Of a stretch of DNA of 45,830 nucleotides, positions 24,797 to 34,084 are shown piece by piece. The stretch lies in contig CAZKJH010000009.1 of assembly GCA_964553035.1 (NCBI GenBank), positions 1 to 45,830 of the forward strand. Direction: 5' to 3'. Under the pieces are notes generated by a model. The model did no database searches. It was not told where the DNA came from and worked only from the letters and a program-made list of their open reading frames with translations. The stretch is from JBBQIY01 sp964553035. Lineage in GTDB: Bacteria; Verrucomicrobiota; Kiritimatiellia; RFP12; UBA3636. The position numbers and the translations under genes are program-made. Within the stretch, counting starts at the first letter, position 1. The number at the start of each line of letters is the position of its first letter.

Positions 24797-26764
24797 ATGT
24801 CATTAGAGAAAAAAAAAATTAAACTGAAGAAAGACGACCTCCGTACTTTCGGGCGACTGCTGTCATTCGCAAAGCCCTACACCAAAAGGTTGCTGGTGGG
24901 CGCCGCCTGCTCTGCCTTGGGTGGCGGCTCGATTATTGCCATGTTTCTGACGGCCCAGAGTCTCTTAGGATTTATTTTCGACAATCGGAGCCTTCTGAAT
25001 CTGGATGCGGGCGGTTCCATCAGGGTAGAGGCCGTGTCGGCTTCGGATGCCTCTCCAGCAATTACACCGCTTGAAGCGGCTCCTGCTGATCCTGCCGCTA
25101 CCGCCGAAACTGGGATTGCTGACGAACCTATCGGAATTCCTTCAAAACTGGCGCGAAAATTTCTTCCGACTAGCGATCTTGAGCGCCTTGAGGCGCAAGG
25201 GTTGCCAATCCTGTTGGTGATCTGTGGCGTTTTCATGCTCATCATCATCGCTAATTCACTTGCTTTTTTTACCAGCATGTATTTGCTGCAATGGGTTGGA
25301 CAGCGTGTGGTCATGGATCTACGCATCAAGTTGTTTTCGCACATGCAAAAACTGTCCATTGCTTTCTACAATGCCTCTAGCTCGGGCGACATGATTTCTC
25401 GCGCCGTCGCCGATACGCAACTGTTACAGCATACGGTCACCAGTGTGGTGACCGATGCTGTTCGCCAACCCATCGTGTTTGTTGTCGTGCTCACCTACAT
25501 TCTTGTTATCGAATGGGAGCTTGCCCTTTTTTCGATCGTTCTGTTTCCGACGGTTATCGTTCCCATTGTCATGATTGGTCGTCGCCTACGTCGGATCAGT
25601 AAGGAAGGGCAGCAGAGACTTGCCGATTTAACGTCGGTCATGAAGGAATCGCTGGACGGTGTGATGGTGGTCAAGGCGTTTGGGCAAGAAGCTCGGGAGG
25701 AGGAGCGTTTCGCTCAGGAATGTCGCAGTTTTTTCCGTCGGATGGTCAGCGCAACAAAGGCGAAAGCACTCAACGATCCGATCACACATACGATCGGTGG
25801 CATCGGCGGCATCGGAGTCTTGGTCTATGCGATGTTCGCACAGATGCCCATCGAGGAATGCGTGATTTTTGGTTGTGCAATTTGGGCACTCTACGAGCCA
25901 ATAAAAAAAATCGGCCGCATCAGCATGGAAATTCAGCAGAGTTCTGCAGCGGCCGACCGCGTGTTCGAAATTCTTGACGCTCCCGTGACGGTTGCCAATC
26001 TTCCAGACGCAACGCCCATTACCGATGAACTCGAATCCCTTGTCTTCAAGTCAGTATCGTTTAATTACGGTGAACGTGCGGTTTTTGATAAGCTCGACCT
26101 CAAAATTCGGGCGAGCGAAAGCCTCGCTGTGGTTGGCCCTTCAGGCGGCGGAAAAACCACAATCGTCAGCCTTTTACTTCGGTTTTTCGATCCTGTGTCG
26201 GGAGCTATTTTGCGCAATGGCATCGATATTCGTCAGCACACAATCGAATCGCTCCGCGCAACCATTGGGCTGGTGATGCAGGACACCTTTCTCTTCAACG
26301 CCTCGATTGCCGAAAACATCGCTTACGGCTGCCCAGATGCATCGCAGGAGCGGATTGAAAGTGCCGCTCGACTTGCTCACGCCGATGAGTTTATTATGCA
26401 AAAAGAGCAGGGCTATGCAACGATCGTCGGTGAGCGGGGAACATCCTTATCCGGTGGACAGAAGCAACGCATTGCCATCGCCCGTGCCCTCTTGAGAAAT
26501 CCGTCCGTACTGATCCTCGATGAGGCGACGAGCGCACTGGATACCGAATCGGAACGTCATGTTCAGGCGGCGATTGACGAATTAATGGGGCGCATGACCA
26601 TCATTGTGATTGCACACCGTCTTTCCACAATTGCAAAGTGCGACCATGTCGCAGTCATCGCAAACGGCGGTGTCGCCGAGTATGGCACGCAGGCCGAACT
26701 CCTCGCTAGGGAGGGTCTATATACGCGGTTACATGAAATGCAGTTCGGCGGCGGGCACACGTAA
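24797..26764 (+). CDS. MsbA-like lipid A / multidrug ABC exporter
   Basis: A 655-residue half-transporter with an N-terminal six-helix membrane domain and a C-terminal ATPase. Walker A is GPSGGGKTT (about 446-454), the signature LSGGQ is near 550 and Walker B is LILDEATSALD near 570. MsbA-type proteins flip lipid A core across the inner membrane; the adjacent acyltransferase gene supports that role. Between the first and second membrane segments there is an unusual ~90-residue insert rich in Ala, Pro, Glu and Asp (around residues 65-130). The start at 24797 follows CGGAG at 8 nt; an in-frame GTG three codons upstream is less likely. It follows yidC by 29 bp. Confidence 0.9.
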   Translation: MSLEKKKIKLKKDDLRTFGRLLSFAKPYTKRLLVGAACSALGGGSIIAMFLTAQSLLGFIFDNRSLLNLDAGGSIRVEAVSASDASPAITPLEAAPADPAATAETGIADEPIGIPSKLARKFLPTSDLERLEAQGLPILLVICGVFMLIIIANSLAFFTSMYLLQWVGQRVVMDLRIKLFSHMQKLSIAFYNASSSGDMISRAVADTQLLQHTVTSVVTDAVRQPIVFVVVLTYILVIEWELALFSIVLFPTVIVPIVMIGRRLRRISKEGQQRLADLTSVMKESLDGVMVVKAFGQEAREEERFAQECRSFFRRMVSATKAKALNDPITHTIGGIGGIGVLVYAMFAQMPIEECVIFGCAIWALYEPIKKIGRISMEIQQSSAAADRVFEILDAPVTVANLPDATPITDELESLVFKSVSFNYGERAVFDKLDLKIRASESLAVVGPSGGGKTTIVSLLLRFFDPVSGAILRNGIDIRQHTIESLRATIGLVMQDTFLFNASIAENIAYGCPDASQERIESAARLAHADEFIMQKEQGYATIVGERGTSLSGGQKQRIAIARALLRNPSVLILDEATSALDTESERHVQAAIDELMGRMTIIVIAHRLSTIAKCDHVAVIANGGVAEYGTQAELLAREGLYTRLHEMQFGGGHT

Positions 26765-26794
26765 AAGCTTAGAGGCAGATTTGTAGGTGTTATT

Positions 26795-27796
26795 GTGGCA
26801 AAAACTAAAACTCGGACATCATTACGGAAGCGATTCCGATGTGCTTTAAAGCGTGCGCGACGTCGGGTTTATGCGGTTGTCGAATTTTTGATGGTGCATT
26901 TCGTTGGGTTTGTGATTCCGCGCCTTTCGCGACGGACAGAGACAAAGATTGCGAACGGTCTTGGTTGGCTTCTGTTCGTTTTGGGGCGATCATCAAGACG
27001 AATTGCTAAGGCGAATCTTGACATTGTGTTCGGAGATACCAAGACCTCGAAAGAAAAATGCAACATAAGACGGGCCGCTTGTCGCCATGCATGGTTGGTG
27101 ATGTTAGACTATTTCTGGTTTTCACGCAACACCCACGTGCGCTTAACTCAGTACTGCCGCGTTGAAAGCAATGAGATCGACCAATGGATCGACGGGAATT
27201 TCCCTGGTATCTTTGTGACAGCCCATATCGGCAACTGGGAGCTGGCGGGGCACTATGGAGCATCCCGTGGTCGATCCATTTGGAGCATCTACCGACCCAT
27301 CGGTACGCAGAAGACGCTCAAAGCTCTTCTGGCTTTTAGAAGAGCGGTGGGTCAGAAGGTCATCGCCCGAGAGGGTGCGATGACGGGCATGTTGCGGGCG
27401 CTACGTTCTGACAGCTTAGTTGCTCTAGTTCTCGACCAGCACACGGAAGTTGTCGATGGTGGAATCTATCTCGATTTCTTTTCGCTTCCTGCCACGTTCT
27501 CCAATGCGCCGGGTGTGCTTGCTAAACGCCTGAAAACGCCAATCTGCGTGGCGTGCGCCCGATATGACGTGGTTTCAGATCGCTACGTGTTGAAAGCTTA
27601 CGACGTTATCTCGCCGAATGATATTGACCAGATGACGCCGGAAGCGGTTACGGCGAGGATTGTGAAAGCCATTTCGTTGATGATCTTGGATAATCCCGAG
27701 CAGTGGCTCTGGGCTTACCGACGCTGGAAGCGCTATCGAGCCGAAGATGATCCGTCCCGATTTCCGTTTTATGCAAAACTGGATACCTCTGCTTAA
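26795..27796 (+). CDS. Lipid A biosynthesis acyltransferase (LpxL/HtrB family)
   Basis: A 333-residue protein with a basic N-terminus and a membrane-associated segment (about 28-45, then 55-65). The acyltransferase motif H-x4-E is seen as HIGNWE (H144, E149), typical of the LpxL/LpxM family that adds secondary acyl chains to lipid A at the inner membrane. Other motifs are DQHTEVVDGGIYLDFF and PEQWLWAYRRWK near the end. It starts with GTG and has TAGGTG just upstream. It lies 30 bp after the MsbA-like gene and 11 bp before hemW. The acyl donor and position on lipid A cannot be predicted. Confidence 0.9.
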   Translation: MAKTKTRTSLRKRFRCALKRARRRVYAVVEFLMVHFVGFVIPRLSRRTETKIANGLGWLLFVLGRSSRRIAKANLDIVFGDTKTSKEKCNIRRAACRHAWLVMLDYFWFSRNTHVRLTQYCRVESNEIDQWIDGNFPGIFVTAHIGNWELAGHYGASRGRSIWSIYRPIGTQKTLKALLAFRRAVGQKVIAREGAMTGMLRALRSDSLVALVLDQHTEVVDGGIYLDFFSLPATFSNAPGVLAKRLKTPICVACARYDVVSDRYVLKAYDVISPNDIDQMTPEAVTARIVKAISLMILDNPEQWLWAYRRWKRYRAEDDPSRFPFYAKLDTSA

Positions 27797-27807
27797 AGAC
27801 CGATTAC

Positions 27808-28884
27808 ATGAACTTGTACGTCCACGTCCCGTTCTGTGTTTCGAAATGCCGCTATTGCGCATTCTACTCGGATGTCGGCACAGATGGACACCGGCTCGTG
27901 GACTATCCGAGCAGCGTTGCTCGTGAGCTTGAGCGACGTGGGCACTACGATGCACGACCCCGTACAATTTACATTGGCGGTGGTACACCGTCGGTTCTCG
28001 GTCCCGAAGGGCTCCGCGCACTCTTTGCTAATCTGCCGTCTCCGAGAGCTGGTGCAGAGATCACAGTAGAAGTCAATCCCGGCGATGTCACAGAGACCTT
28101 GGCTTTGTCCATGCGCAACTGCGGCGTGACGCGTGTGAGTGTCGGTGCGCAATCCTTTGATTCGGCTACGCTGGCATTCCTCGGACGCCGGCATACCGTT
28201 GCAGAAACGCTCGTGGCAGTGTCGACACTCCGCCACGCGGGGTTCGACAACCTTTCTCTGGATCTCATCGCTGGTGTTCCCAGAGTGCCGCCTGAAGCCT
28301 TTCGCGAGTCCCTTGAGCGTGCGGTTGAGTTGCGTCCTGCCCATATTTCCGTTTATCCGCTCTCGATCGAAGCGGGCACATTTTTTCATCGTGAGGTGGA
28401 GGCTGGCCTGCTGTCGCCCCTGACCGACGACGAATCGCTGGATGCGATTGCGGTGGCAGAGTCCACACTCTGCCATGCAGGGTATGAACGCTACGAGTTA
28501 TCCAATTATGCGTTGCCTGGTTTTCAATGTCGGCATAACCTCGCCGTCTGGAGAGGAGAGGATTATGTCGGGATTGGCCCGTCTGCTGCCTCGCGGGAAG
28601 GGCTGGTCAGGCGCACGAACACGCCGGATATTGCTGCGTGGGAAAGCGCGCTGGCAGAGATAGAGGAGCTATCGCCAGAGGACGACGAGCAGGAACGCTT
28701 TGTGACGGGGCTGCGGCTTGCCGAGGGGCAGAGTCCAGACTCTGCCACGCCTGTGGGGCGCCGGCGGATAGAAGTCTTTAGTAGGCTGGAAAAGCTTGGA
28801 CTGCTTTCGGGGCTTTCGAGCGGATCTTATGCGCTCTCTGCACGTGGACGCGAAGTGGCTGATGCCGTCATGGCAGAAGTTTAA
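27808..28884 (+). CDS. hemW: Radical SAM heme chaperone HemW (coproporphyrinogen oxidase-like)
   Basis: A 358-residue protein with the radical-SAM cluster motif CVSKCRYC (C10, C14, C17) right after YVHVPF, GGGTPS near 52-57, and the typical HemW stretch VEVNPGD and RVSVGAQSFD. HemW binds heme and delivers it to respiratory enzymes. Bacterial homologues annotated as oxygen-independent coproporphyrinogen oxidase usually belong here; HemN proper has an additional Cys and is longer. It probably forms one operon with the upstream LPS genes. Confidence 0.92.
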   Translation: MNLYVHVPFCVSKCRYCAFYSDVGTDGHRLVDYPSSVARELERRGHYDARPRTIYIGGGTPSVLGPEGLRALFANLPSPRAGAEITVEVNPGDVTETLALSMRNCGVTRVSVGAQSFDSATLAFLGRRHTVAETLVAVSTLRHAGFDNLSLDLIAGVPRVPPEAFRESLERAVELRPAHISVYPLSIEAGTFFHREVEAGLLSPLTDDESLDAIAVAESTLCHAGYERYELSNYALPGFQCRHNLAVWRGEDYVGIGPSAASREGLVRRTNTPDIAAWESALAEIEELSPEDDEQERFVTGLRLAEGQSPDSATPVGRRRIEVFSRLEKLGLLSGLSSGSYALSARGREVADAVMAEV

Positions 28885-28973
28885 CGAATTACTTTGATGG
28901 ACATTGGAGTTGATTTTGTGTAAAATTCGGATCAGAAAAAAGTAAAAAAGTATACTCAGTCTGGAGTTAAAAT

Positions 28974-30641
28974 ATGGATGTAGAATTAGATGTCTTTAAA
29001 ATGGTGCAGATGGTTCTCGGTGGACTTGGTATTTTCTTGTTGGGGATGAAGATGCTCTCCGATGGCATGCAGGCACTGGCAGGTAGCAAGATGAACCGCC
29101 TGATCTGCGCGGTGACGGACAATCGGATTCTGGCGATTCTCGTTGGTCTTGGCGTCACAGGCATCATTCAGTCCAGCTCGGCCACGACGGTCATGGTCAT
29201 CGGCTTCGTCAACAGCGGTTTGATGACATTGATGCAGGCTATCGGCGTTATTTTTGGTGCCAACATTGGTACGACGATGTCGATGTGGATTCTGACACTG
29301 CCTGTGGCGAAGCTCGGGCCGTTGGTCATCGGCATTTCGGCGTTTGTCTATCTCTTCGCCAAGCGTGATCGGGCGCATTTCATCGGTATGGCGGTTCTCG
29401 GGCTTGGGATGCTCTTTTTCGGCCTAGAGCTCATGTCCGACGGGCTCAAACCGCTCCGCGGATTGGAGTCCATCCACGCCTCGCTTGCCATGTTCGATGC
29501 GACGAGCACGAGTGGATTTATCAAATCGGTTCTTGTTGGCATTGCGGTGACGGGTGTCATTCAGTCATCCACCGCCGTTATCGGCATTGTTATGGGACTC
29601 GCCGTCAACGATGTGATCGGCTTTGAGACCTCGGTGGCGATTGTCATGGGGTCGAACATCGGCACGACGGTCACGGCGGGATTGGCGTGCATTGGGGCCT
29701 CGCGTAATGCGATACGCTCCGCCCTTGCCCACATGCTCTTCAATGTGATTGGCGTCACCTTTGTGATTTTGTTCCATTCGCATTTTATTTATATTAGCGA
29801 GAAATTGATTCGTCTCGTCACGGCGAATCCAGCGGGACCCCTTAACATCAAGATTGCGATTGCCTGTGTTCATACGGGTTTTAATGTCACGTGTACGTTG
29901 ATCATGCTTCCCTTTATGAAGGTTTTCGCCAAGGTTGTCACGCTTATGGTACCCGTCAAAGTCGAAGAGGCGAAGTCCGAGCGTTATAAGCCGAAGTATC
30001 TCGACAAGCGGTTGCTAGGACGTGCGCCAGTTGCCATTGCTCAGGCGGAAAAAGAACTTCTCGTCATGGGTGAAACCTGTTTTGAGATGCTTGCCGACCT
30101 TCGTAAGATTCTTGGGAATGAACGGAATACCGCAATTGAGGAAAGCATTTTCCGCGGTGAAGACAACATGGACGTAGCTCAGAAGGAGATTGCTGAGTAT
30201 GTCAGTGCCTTGCTTCATGACAACGTTACTCATGAAATCGCTAATTCCGCACGTCGTGTCATCCGCCAAGCGGATGAATTCGAGTCGGTCAGTGACCACA
30301 TTCGTAATGCACTCAAGGCGTATTTAAAGATCCGAAATGCAAACGAGACGCTTACGGATCTCGCCATTGCCGAAGTGGTGGACCTCTGTGATAAGGTCAG
30401 CGTCTACTGCAAGGAGATCATGGACATTCTTAAGGATGGCGGGAAGGATAGGGTTGCGGAGGCTACGCTGCATAACAAAGCAATTGATAACTGTGCGAAG
30501 CAGTATCGCGATTGCCATCTACAGCGGCTGATGGTCTCCTGTAAAGAGCCTGTGAAGAGTCTTGTCTATTCCGACATGCTGATTGCGTTTCGTCGCGTTA
30601 ATGATCATCTTCTTAATGTCGCCGAAGCCTTTCAGGTTTAA
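28974..30641 (+). CDS. Na/Pi cotransporter family protein with PhoU-like domain
   Basis: A 555-residue membrane protein. The two internal repeats of the NptA/PNaS family are seen as GIIQSSSATTVMVIGF and GVIQSSTAVIGIVMGL, each with a QSS motif that forms the ion/phosphate site. About eight membrane segments lie in residues 1-330, followed by a helical PhoU-like cytosolic domain (about 355-550). It imports phosphate with sodium or balances phosphate in the cell. It is preceded by an 89-bp gap and followed five bases later by plsY. Confidence 0.92.
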   Translation: MDVELDVFKMVQMVLGGLGIFLLGMKMLSDGMQALAGSKMNRLICAVTDNRILAILVGLGVTGIIQSSSATTVMVIGFVNSGLMTLMQAIGVIFGANIGTTMSMWILTLPVAKLGPLVIGISAFVYLFAKRDRAHFIGMAVLGLGMLFFGLELMSDGLKPLRGLESIHASLAMFDATSTSGFIKSVLVGIAVTGVIQSSTAVIGIVMGLAVNDVIGFETSVAIVMGSNIGTTVTAGLACIGASRNAIRSALAHMLFNVIGVTFVILFHSHFIYISEKLIRLVTANPAGPLNIKIAIACVHTGFNVTCTLIMLPFMKVFAKVVTLMVPVKVEEAKSERYKPKYLDKRLLGRAPVAIAQAEKELLVMGETCFEMLADLRKILGNERNTAIEESIFRGEDNMDVAQKEIAEYVSALLHDNVTHEIANSARRVIRQADEFESVSDHIRNALKAYLKIRNANETLTDLAIAEVVDLCDKVSVYCKEIMDILKDGGKDRVAEATLHNKAIDNCAKQYRDCHLQRLMVSCKEPVKSLVYSDMLIAFRRVNDHLLNVAEAFQV

Positions 30642-30646
30642 AGGTT

Positions 30647-31285
30647 ATGATACTCTATTTACTAGCGATAACAGCGGCGTATCTGCTTGGGTCGATTCCC
30701 TTCGGATACCTTGTGGGATTGTCCCGCGGTGTTGATATCAGAACCGTTGGTAGCGGCAACATTGGTGCTACGAATGTTTTCAGAACGTTTGGAAAGAAGC
30801 TGGGTATCGCGACCTTCGTGCTGGATGTGTTCAAAGGAATCGCGGCTACCTGCGTTATCCCGCAAGGCGTATGGCTGCTGATGGGACTTGAAGGGGCTGC
30901 ACCGCTCGCCGCTGAGATGGCATGCGCTGTTTTTGTGCTTGTCGGGCATTCTTTTCCAGTTTTTCTGAATTTCAAAGGTGGTAAGGGAGTTGCAACTGGA
31001 CTCGGCATTGCGATTGGCGTGGCGCCGAATTCTGCACTTCTTGGTTTTGTGGTCTGGCTGGTGAGCTTTATACCGACGCGTTATGTTTCTGTGGGATCCG
31101 TCGTTGCCGCATTCGCGGTGGGGGTTGGGGTTTGGTTTCTCGATAATTCCCGCGAACCCCGCCATCTTGTGCCAGCGGTTGCCTCTATCCTTGCGGCGTT
31201 AATTATTTTTAAGCATAGAGCCAACATAATCCGCTTGTTGCATGGGAACGAAAACAGATTTAGCTTCAAACGGGAGAAGCATTAA
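30647..31285 (+). CDS. plsY: Glycerol-3-phosphate acyltransferase PlsY
   Basis: A 212-residue integral membrane protein with the three conserved loops of PlsY: GSIPFGYLVG, GSGNIGATNVFR and FKGGKGVATGLG. It transfers acyl from acyl-phosphate to glycerol-3-phosphate, the first step of phospholipid synthesis. Length and motifs are normal. It lies with gpsA, which makes the substrate glycerol-3-phosphate, so the pair is functionally matched. Confidence 0.95.
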   Translation: MILYLLAITAAYLLGSIPFGYLVGLSRGVDIRTVGSGNIGATNVFRTFGKKLGIATFVLDVFKGIAATCVIPQGVWLLMGLEGAAPLAAEMACAVFVLVGHSFPVFLNFKGGKGVATGLGIAIGVAPNSALLGFVVWLVSFIPTRYVSVGSVVAAFAVGVGVWFLDNSREPRHLVPAVASILAALIIFKHRANIIRLLHGNENRFSFKREKH

Positions 31286-31385
31286 CGCGAGGAAGCGTGT
31301 GAAGCTGCCTGTGTTCTGCACACGTGAGATCCTTTTCGCTTCTGAAACATACGTGGCTCGATTAGCCTGAAAAGGAGATTTTAAA

Positions 31386-32396
31386 ATGGCGAAAAAACTG
31401 AATGTTTGCATTGTTGGTGATGGAGGATGGGGAACAGCTTTAGGGATGCTGCTCTTGTCGGCGGGGCATCACGTCACGATCTGGGGCCCTTTTGAGGACT
31501 ATCTTGCCGAGATCCGTGCATCGGGAGAGAACAGTCGATACCTTCCAGGCGTAAAACTTCCATTGGGGCTCAAGTGGACGAGCGATGTTGATGAGGCGAT
31601 CACCACGGCGAATCTTGTGGTTCTGGCATCGCCGTCTCACTTTTATCAAAACGTGTGCCGACAGTTTGTCGGCCATATTCGGGCAGATGCCGATGTGGTC
31701 AGCGTCGCCAAGGGCTTTTGCGAGGAAACACGAAAGCGCTTGACCGAAACGGCAGCAGCCATTCTTGGTAGGAAGCATGTCGCGGCACTGTCAGGACCCT
31801 CCCATGCGGAGGAGGTTTCCCGAGGTATCCCTACGGCTGTCGTCATCGCTTCGGAGGATCTTGAGCTGGCTTGTCGCCTGCAAGATGTTTTTACGGGCTC
31901 TCGTTTCAGAGTTTACACATCAACAGATACCCTTGGCGTCGAACTCGGGGGTGCAGTGAAAAACGTATTGGCATTGGCTGTGGGTATGAGCGATGGTCTT
32001 GGCTTCGGGGACAACTCGCGTGCGGCACTGATTACGCGAGGGCTTTCGGAAATGGCGCGTCTCGGTGCGGCGATGGGCGGACAACCCGAGACCTTTGCCG
32101 GGCTCAGTGGGCTTGGTGACCTTGTGGTGACATGCACAAGTCGGCACAGCCGGAACAGGAGTGTTGGCGAAAGGCTGGGACGCGGCGAAACGCTGGAGGC
32201 GATTCAAGCTGGCATGAAGCAGGTAGCCGAAGGGGTCTGGAATTGCCGGATCGTTGTGCAACTTGCTAAGGAAAATAATGTTGAAATGCCCATTTGCGAA
32301 AATGTGCATGCTGTGCTAGATGGCTCGATGACGGTGCGTGATGCCGTTTCACTGCTGATGGGACGTGATTCAAAGCACGAAACCTACGGCGTGTAG
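31386..32396 (+). CDS. gpsA: Glycerol-3-phosphate dehydrogenase [NAD(P)+]
   Basis: A 336-residue cytosolic enzyme that makes sn-glycerol-3-phosphate from dihydroxyacetone phosphate for phospholipid synthesis. Motifs are GDGGWGTALG (11-20, nucleotide binding), LSGPSHAEEV and ELGGAVKNVLALAVGMSDGL with the catalytic Lys. AAGGAG is 8 nt before the ATG. It is separated from plsY by 100 bp. Its stop faces the stop of the convergent DUF523 gene six bases away, leaving no room for a long terminator. Confidence 0.96.
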   Translation: MAKKLNVCIVGDGGWGTALGMLLLSAGHHVTIWGPFEDYLAEIRASGENSRYLPGVKLPLGLKWTSDVDEAITTANLVVLASPSHFYQNVCRQFVGHIRADADVVSVAKGFCEETRKRLTETAAAILGRKHVAALSGPSHAEEVSRGIPTAVVIASEDLELACRLQDVFTGSRFRVYTSTDTLGVELGGAVKNVLALAVGMSDGLGFGDNSRAALITRGLSEMARLGAAMGGQPETFAGLSGLGDLVVTCTSRHSRNRSVGERLGRGETLEAIQAGMKQVAEGVWNCRIVVQLAKENNVEMPICENVHAVLDGSMTVRDAVSLLMGRDSKHETYGV

Positions 32397-32402
32397 GGTC
32401 AG

Positions 32403-33350
32403 TTACCCGTGGTTACGCAGTTGCAACTCCAGCGGATGAGGGTTGAGATAGACTTGATCGGCGAGGTAGGTTTTGGCGTATTTGCGCACAAAATGCTTGG
32501 TCAAGGTAACGGGAACGATCAGTGGCAGCGTACCAGCGGCGTATTGCTCCAGAATCTCAAGCATTTCCTGTTTTTCGTCGGATGACAAGTCGTGCTTAAA
32601 ATAACCGAGCATGTGCTGGAGCACGTTGACATGTTTGCTACGCGTTGCTTTGAGTCCCATCGCTTTTAGCAGGAGTGTTTCATAGTGGGTGAATTGCTCT
32701 TTAGGGGTGAGGTCGGTGGCTTGCGCTACGATTTTACCCATTTGCCGTGCATGAGCTTCCGAATGCGCGTGGAGCAAGTATTTGTGCTGGGCATGAAACG
32801 CAATGAGATCGCGCTGCTTTCTTCCCTTGGCGATCATGTCGCGCCAACGCTGGAGTGTAAAAATGCGTTCGATGAAGTTTTCGCGTAAGTCTGGATCGTG
32901 AAGCCGACCTTCTTCCTCAACTGGGAGTAGGGGGAAATGCGCCATAAACGCAGCGGCAAAGAGACCGATACCATTTTTCGAGGGCACGCCTTTTTCGTTA
33001 TAGACTTTAACGCGTTCCATGCCGCTACTGGGCGAGTTGCTTTTGAAAATATAGCCACAGAGATTTTCGGCTTCAAGCTCTTGAACGCGTTTGAATGCCC
33101 AGACCTTCATCCGATCCGTTAGGTCGACACCGGTTTTCACAGTAAGCAGTTGCGGATCTTGTGGATCGCCGAAGAGGTGCATCGCCTCGCGCGGAGTCCC
33201 AAGTCCGACCTCGACCTCGGGACAGACTGGCACATACGCTACATATTCACCGAGTGTGTCGCGCAGGAAGTTGTCAAGTTTATGTTGGCCGTCGTACCGG
33301 ACGGGATGACCAAGCAAGCAGGAGCTGATACCCAGTTTAATTTTATTCAT
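32403..33350 (-). CDS. DUF523 and DUF1722 domain protein
   Basis: A 315-residue protein fusing DUF523 (about 1-150; KLGISSCLLGHPVRYDG, CPEVEVGLGTPRE, SPSSGMERVKVY) to DUF1722 (about 185-305; HAQHKYLLHAHSEAHARQMG). This two-domain form is common in bacteria; the family is described as YbgA/YbbK-like. The function is not established. The conserved Cys residues near 11 and 43 suggest metal or cluster binding but are not proof. It is convergent with gpsA; no clear Shine-Dalgarno precedes the ATG. Confidence 0.9.
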   Translation of the reverse strand: MNKIKLGISSCLLGHPVRYDGQHKLDNFLRDTLGEYVAYVPVCPEVEVGLGTPREAMHLFGDPQDPQLLTVKTGVDLTDRMKVWAFKRVQELEAENLCGYIFKSNSPSSGMERVKVYNEKGVPSKNGIGLFAAAFMAHFPLLPVEEEGRLHDPDLRENFIERIFTLQRWRDMIAKGRKQRDLIAFHAQHKYLLHAHSEAHARQMGKIVAQATDLTPKEQFTHYETLLLKAMGLKATRSKHVNVLQHMLGYFKHDLSSDEKQEMLEILEQYAAGTLPLIVPVTLTKHFVRKYAKTYLADQVYLNPHPLELQLRNHG

Positions 33351-33627
33351 AGTAAGTAAGGAGCATTCATTCTCAATTAAGGGAAGCAGGTAAGGAGTCC
33401 AGAATACTATAAGAAAATGAAAAAATCAATAAAAGCAAAACTAGTTGCAGCGATGGTGAATTAAGTCTGCTGAGCTTAGTTTTGTGGACGACCGTCTTGT
33501 TATCTTGTTTTCGAGTTTTTTGTATTTCGACTTGTTTTAGTGCCCTATTCTTGCAGTTTTACAACAGGTTATCCGGAAGTATGCAACATAACGTGAGGGG
33601 GTGAAGAGCTACTTCTCAGCCTGGTAA

Positions 33628-33657
33628 TGTAATCTTGAAGAAATCTTCAAGATTACA
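33628..33657. repeat. 30-bp near-perfect palindrome (copy 1)
   Basis: TGTAATCTTGAAGA (33628-33641) and TCTTCAAGATTACA (33644-33657) are exact reverse complements separated by two bases. The core TGTAATCTTGA/TCAAGATTACA recurs at 45601-45642 in a longer, slightly imperfect form. Candidate roles are the end of a small mobile element, or a protein-binding site. Confidence 0.7.
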
Positions 33658-33724
33658 ATCTGGACGTGTTCAGCCTGTCCCTGGTGATCAGGTTTTTTGC
33701 TAAAGTTAGAAAACGGTTTGAGCG

Positions 33725-33862
33725 ATGATGGATGATGTCCGACGATGTCTTGCCAGCCGGTTTCCCTATGGCGTACTCTACAGCATTGAACCTGATGGGG
33801 TGTTTATTCTTGCAGTAATGTACCTTCACAGAAATCCTGACTATTGGAAATATAGGAAATAG
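33725..33862 (+). pseudogene. C-terminal fragment of a RelE/ParE-type toxin
   Basis: The plus strand reads VRRCLASRFPYGVLYSIEPD and then ILAVMYLHRNPDYWKYRK and a stop, the end of the RelE/ParE toxin fold (FPYxVLYxI, HxHRxPxYW). Only 45 residues from the first ATG are open and a stop precedes it in frame, so about half of the usual ~95-residue protein is missing. No antitoxin gene is upstream. It is a decayed toxin-antitoxin locus. Confidence 0.6.
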
Positions 33863-33988
33863 ATTTCGAACCATCAGTCCGAGGCAATGGAGTACCGTCG
33901 CCTCAGCCGTGACGTTTGGGCAAGATAAAGGGCAAGATAGAAAATTTTTGATATTGATCAAACATCATAAGCGTGGTTTAATAGTGTC

Positions 33989-34060
33989 ATGAAAAAGACG
34001 GTATACATTGAAACATCAATCCCTTCCTTTTTCTATGAAATGCGAGAGGAAGCTAATTAA
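33989..34060 (+). pseudogene. N-terminal fragment of a PIN-domain protein
   Basis: The sequence starts MKKTVYIETSIPSFFYEMR and ends at a stop after 23 residues. Y-I-E-T-S-I near the start is the opening strand of a PIN-type ribonuclease family often found with small antitoxins. The rest of the ~150-residue domain is absent, and cluster B begins 24 bases later. It looks like a gene cut off when the cluster was inserted or rearranged. Confidence 0.5.
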
Positions 34061-34084
34061 AAAACGATAGAGTGGGGATACGTT

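Larger units (their letters stand above)
33351..34084. other. Gene graveyard between housekeeping block and cluster B
   Basis: In 734 bp there is no intact gene. Recognisable are a 30-bp palindrome (33628-33657), the last ~45 residues of a RelE/ParE-like toxin (33725-33862) and the first 23 residues of a PIN-domain protein (33989-34060). The rest (33351-33600) is AT-rich and holds nothing recognised. The open 102-codon minus-strand frame (33653-33961) is the shadow of the toxin remnant. Confidence 0.6.

Noticed and set aside
27793..28476. 227-codon minus-strand frame opposite hemW
   Set aside because: Shadow of a strongly supported radical-SAM gene in the other strand.
32390..32415. Terminator between gpsA and the convergent DUF523 gene
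   Set aside because: Only a 4-bp stem (GGGT/ACCC) without a T-run is present.
33653..33961. 102-codon minus-strand open frame
   Set aside because: It is antisense to the RelE/ParE-like fragment, whose plus-strand reading carries recognisable motifs.
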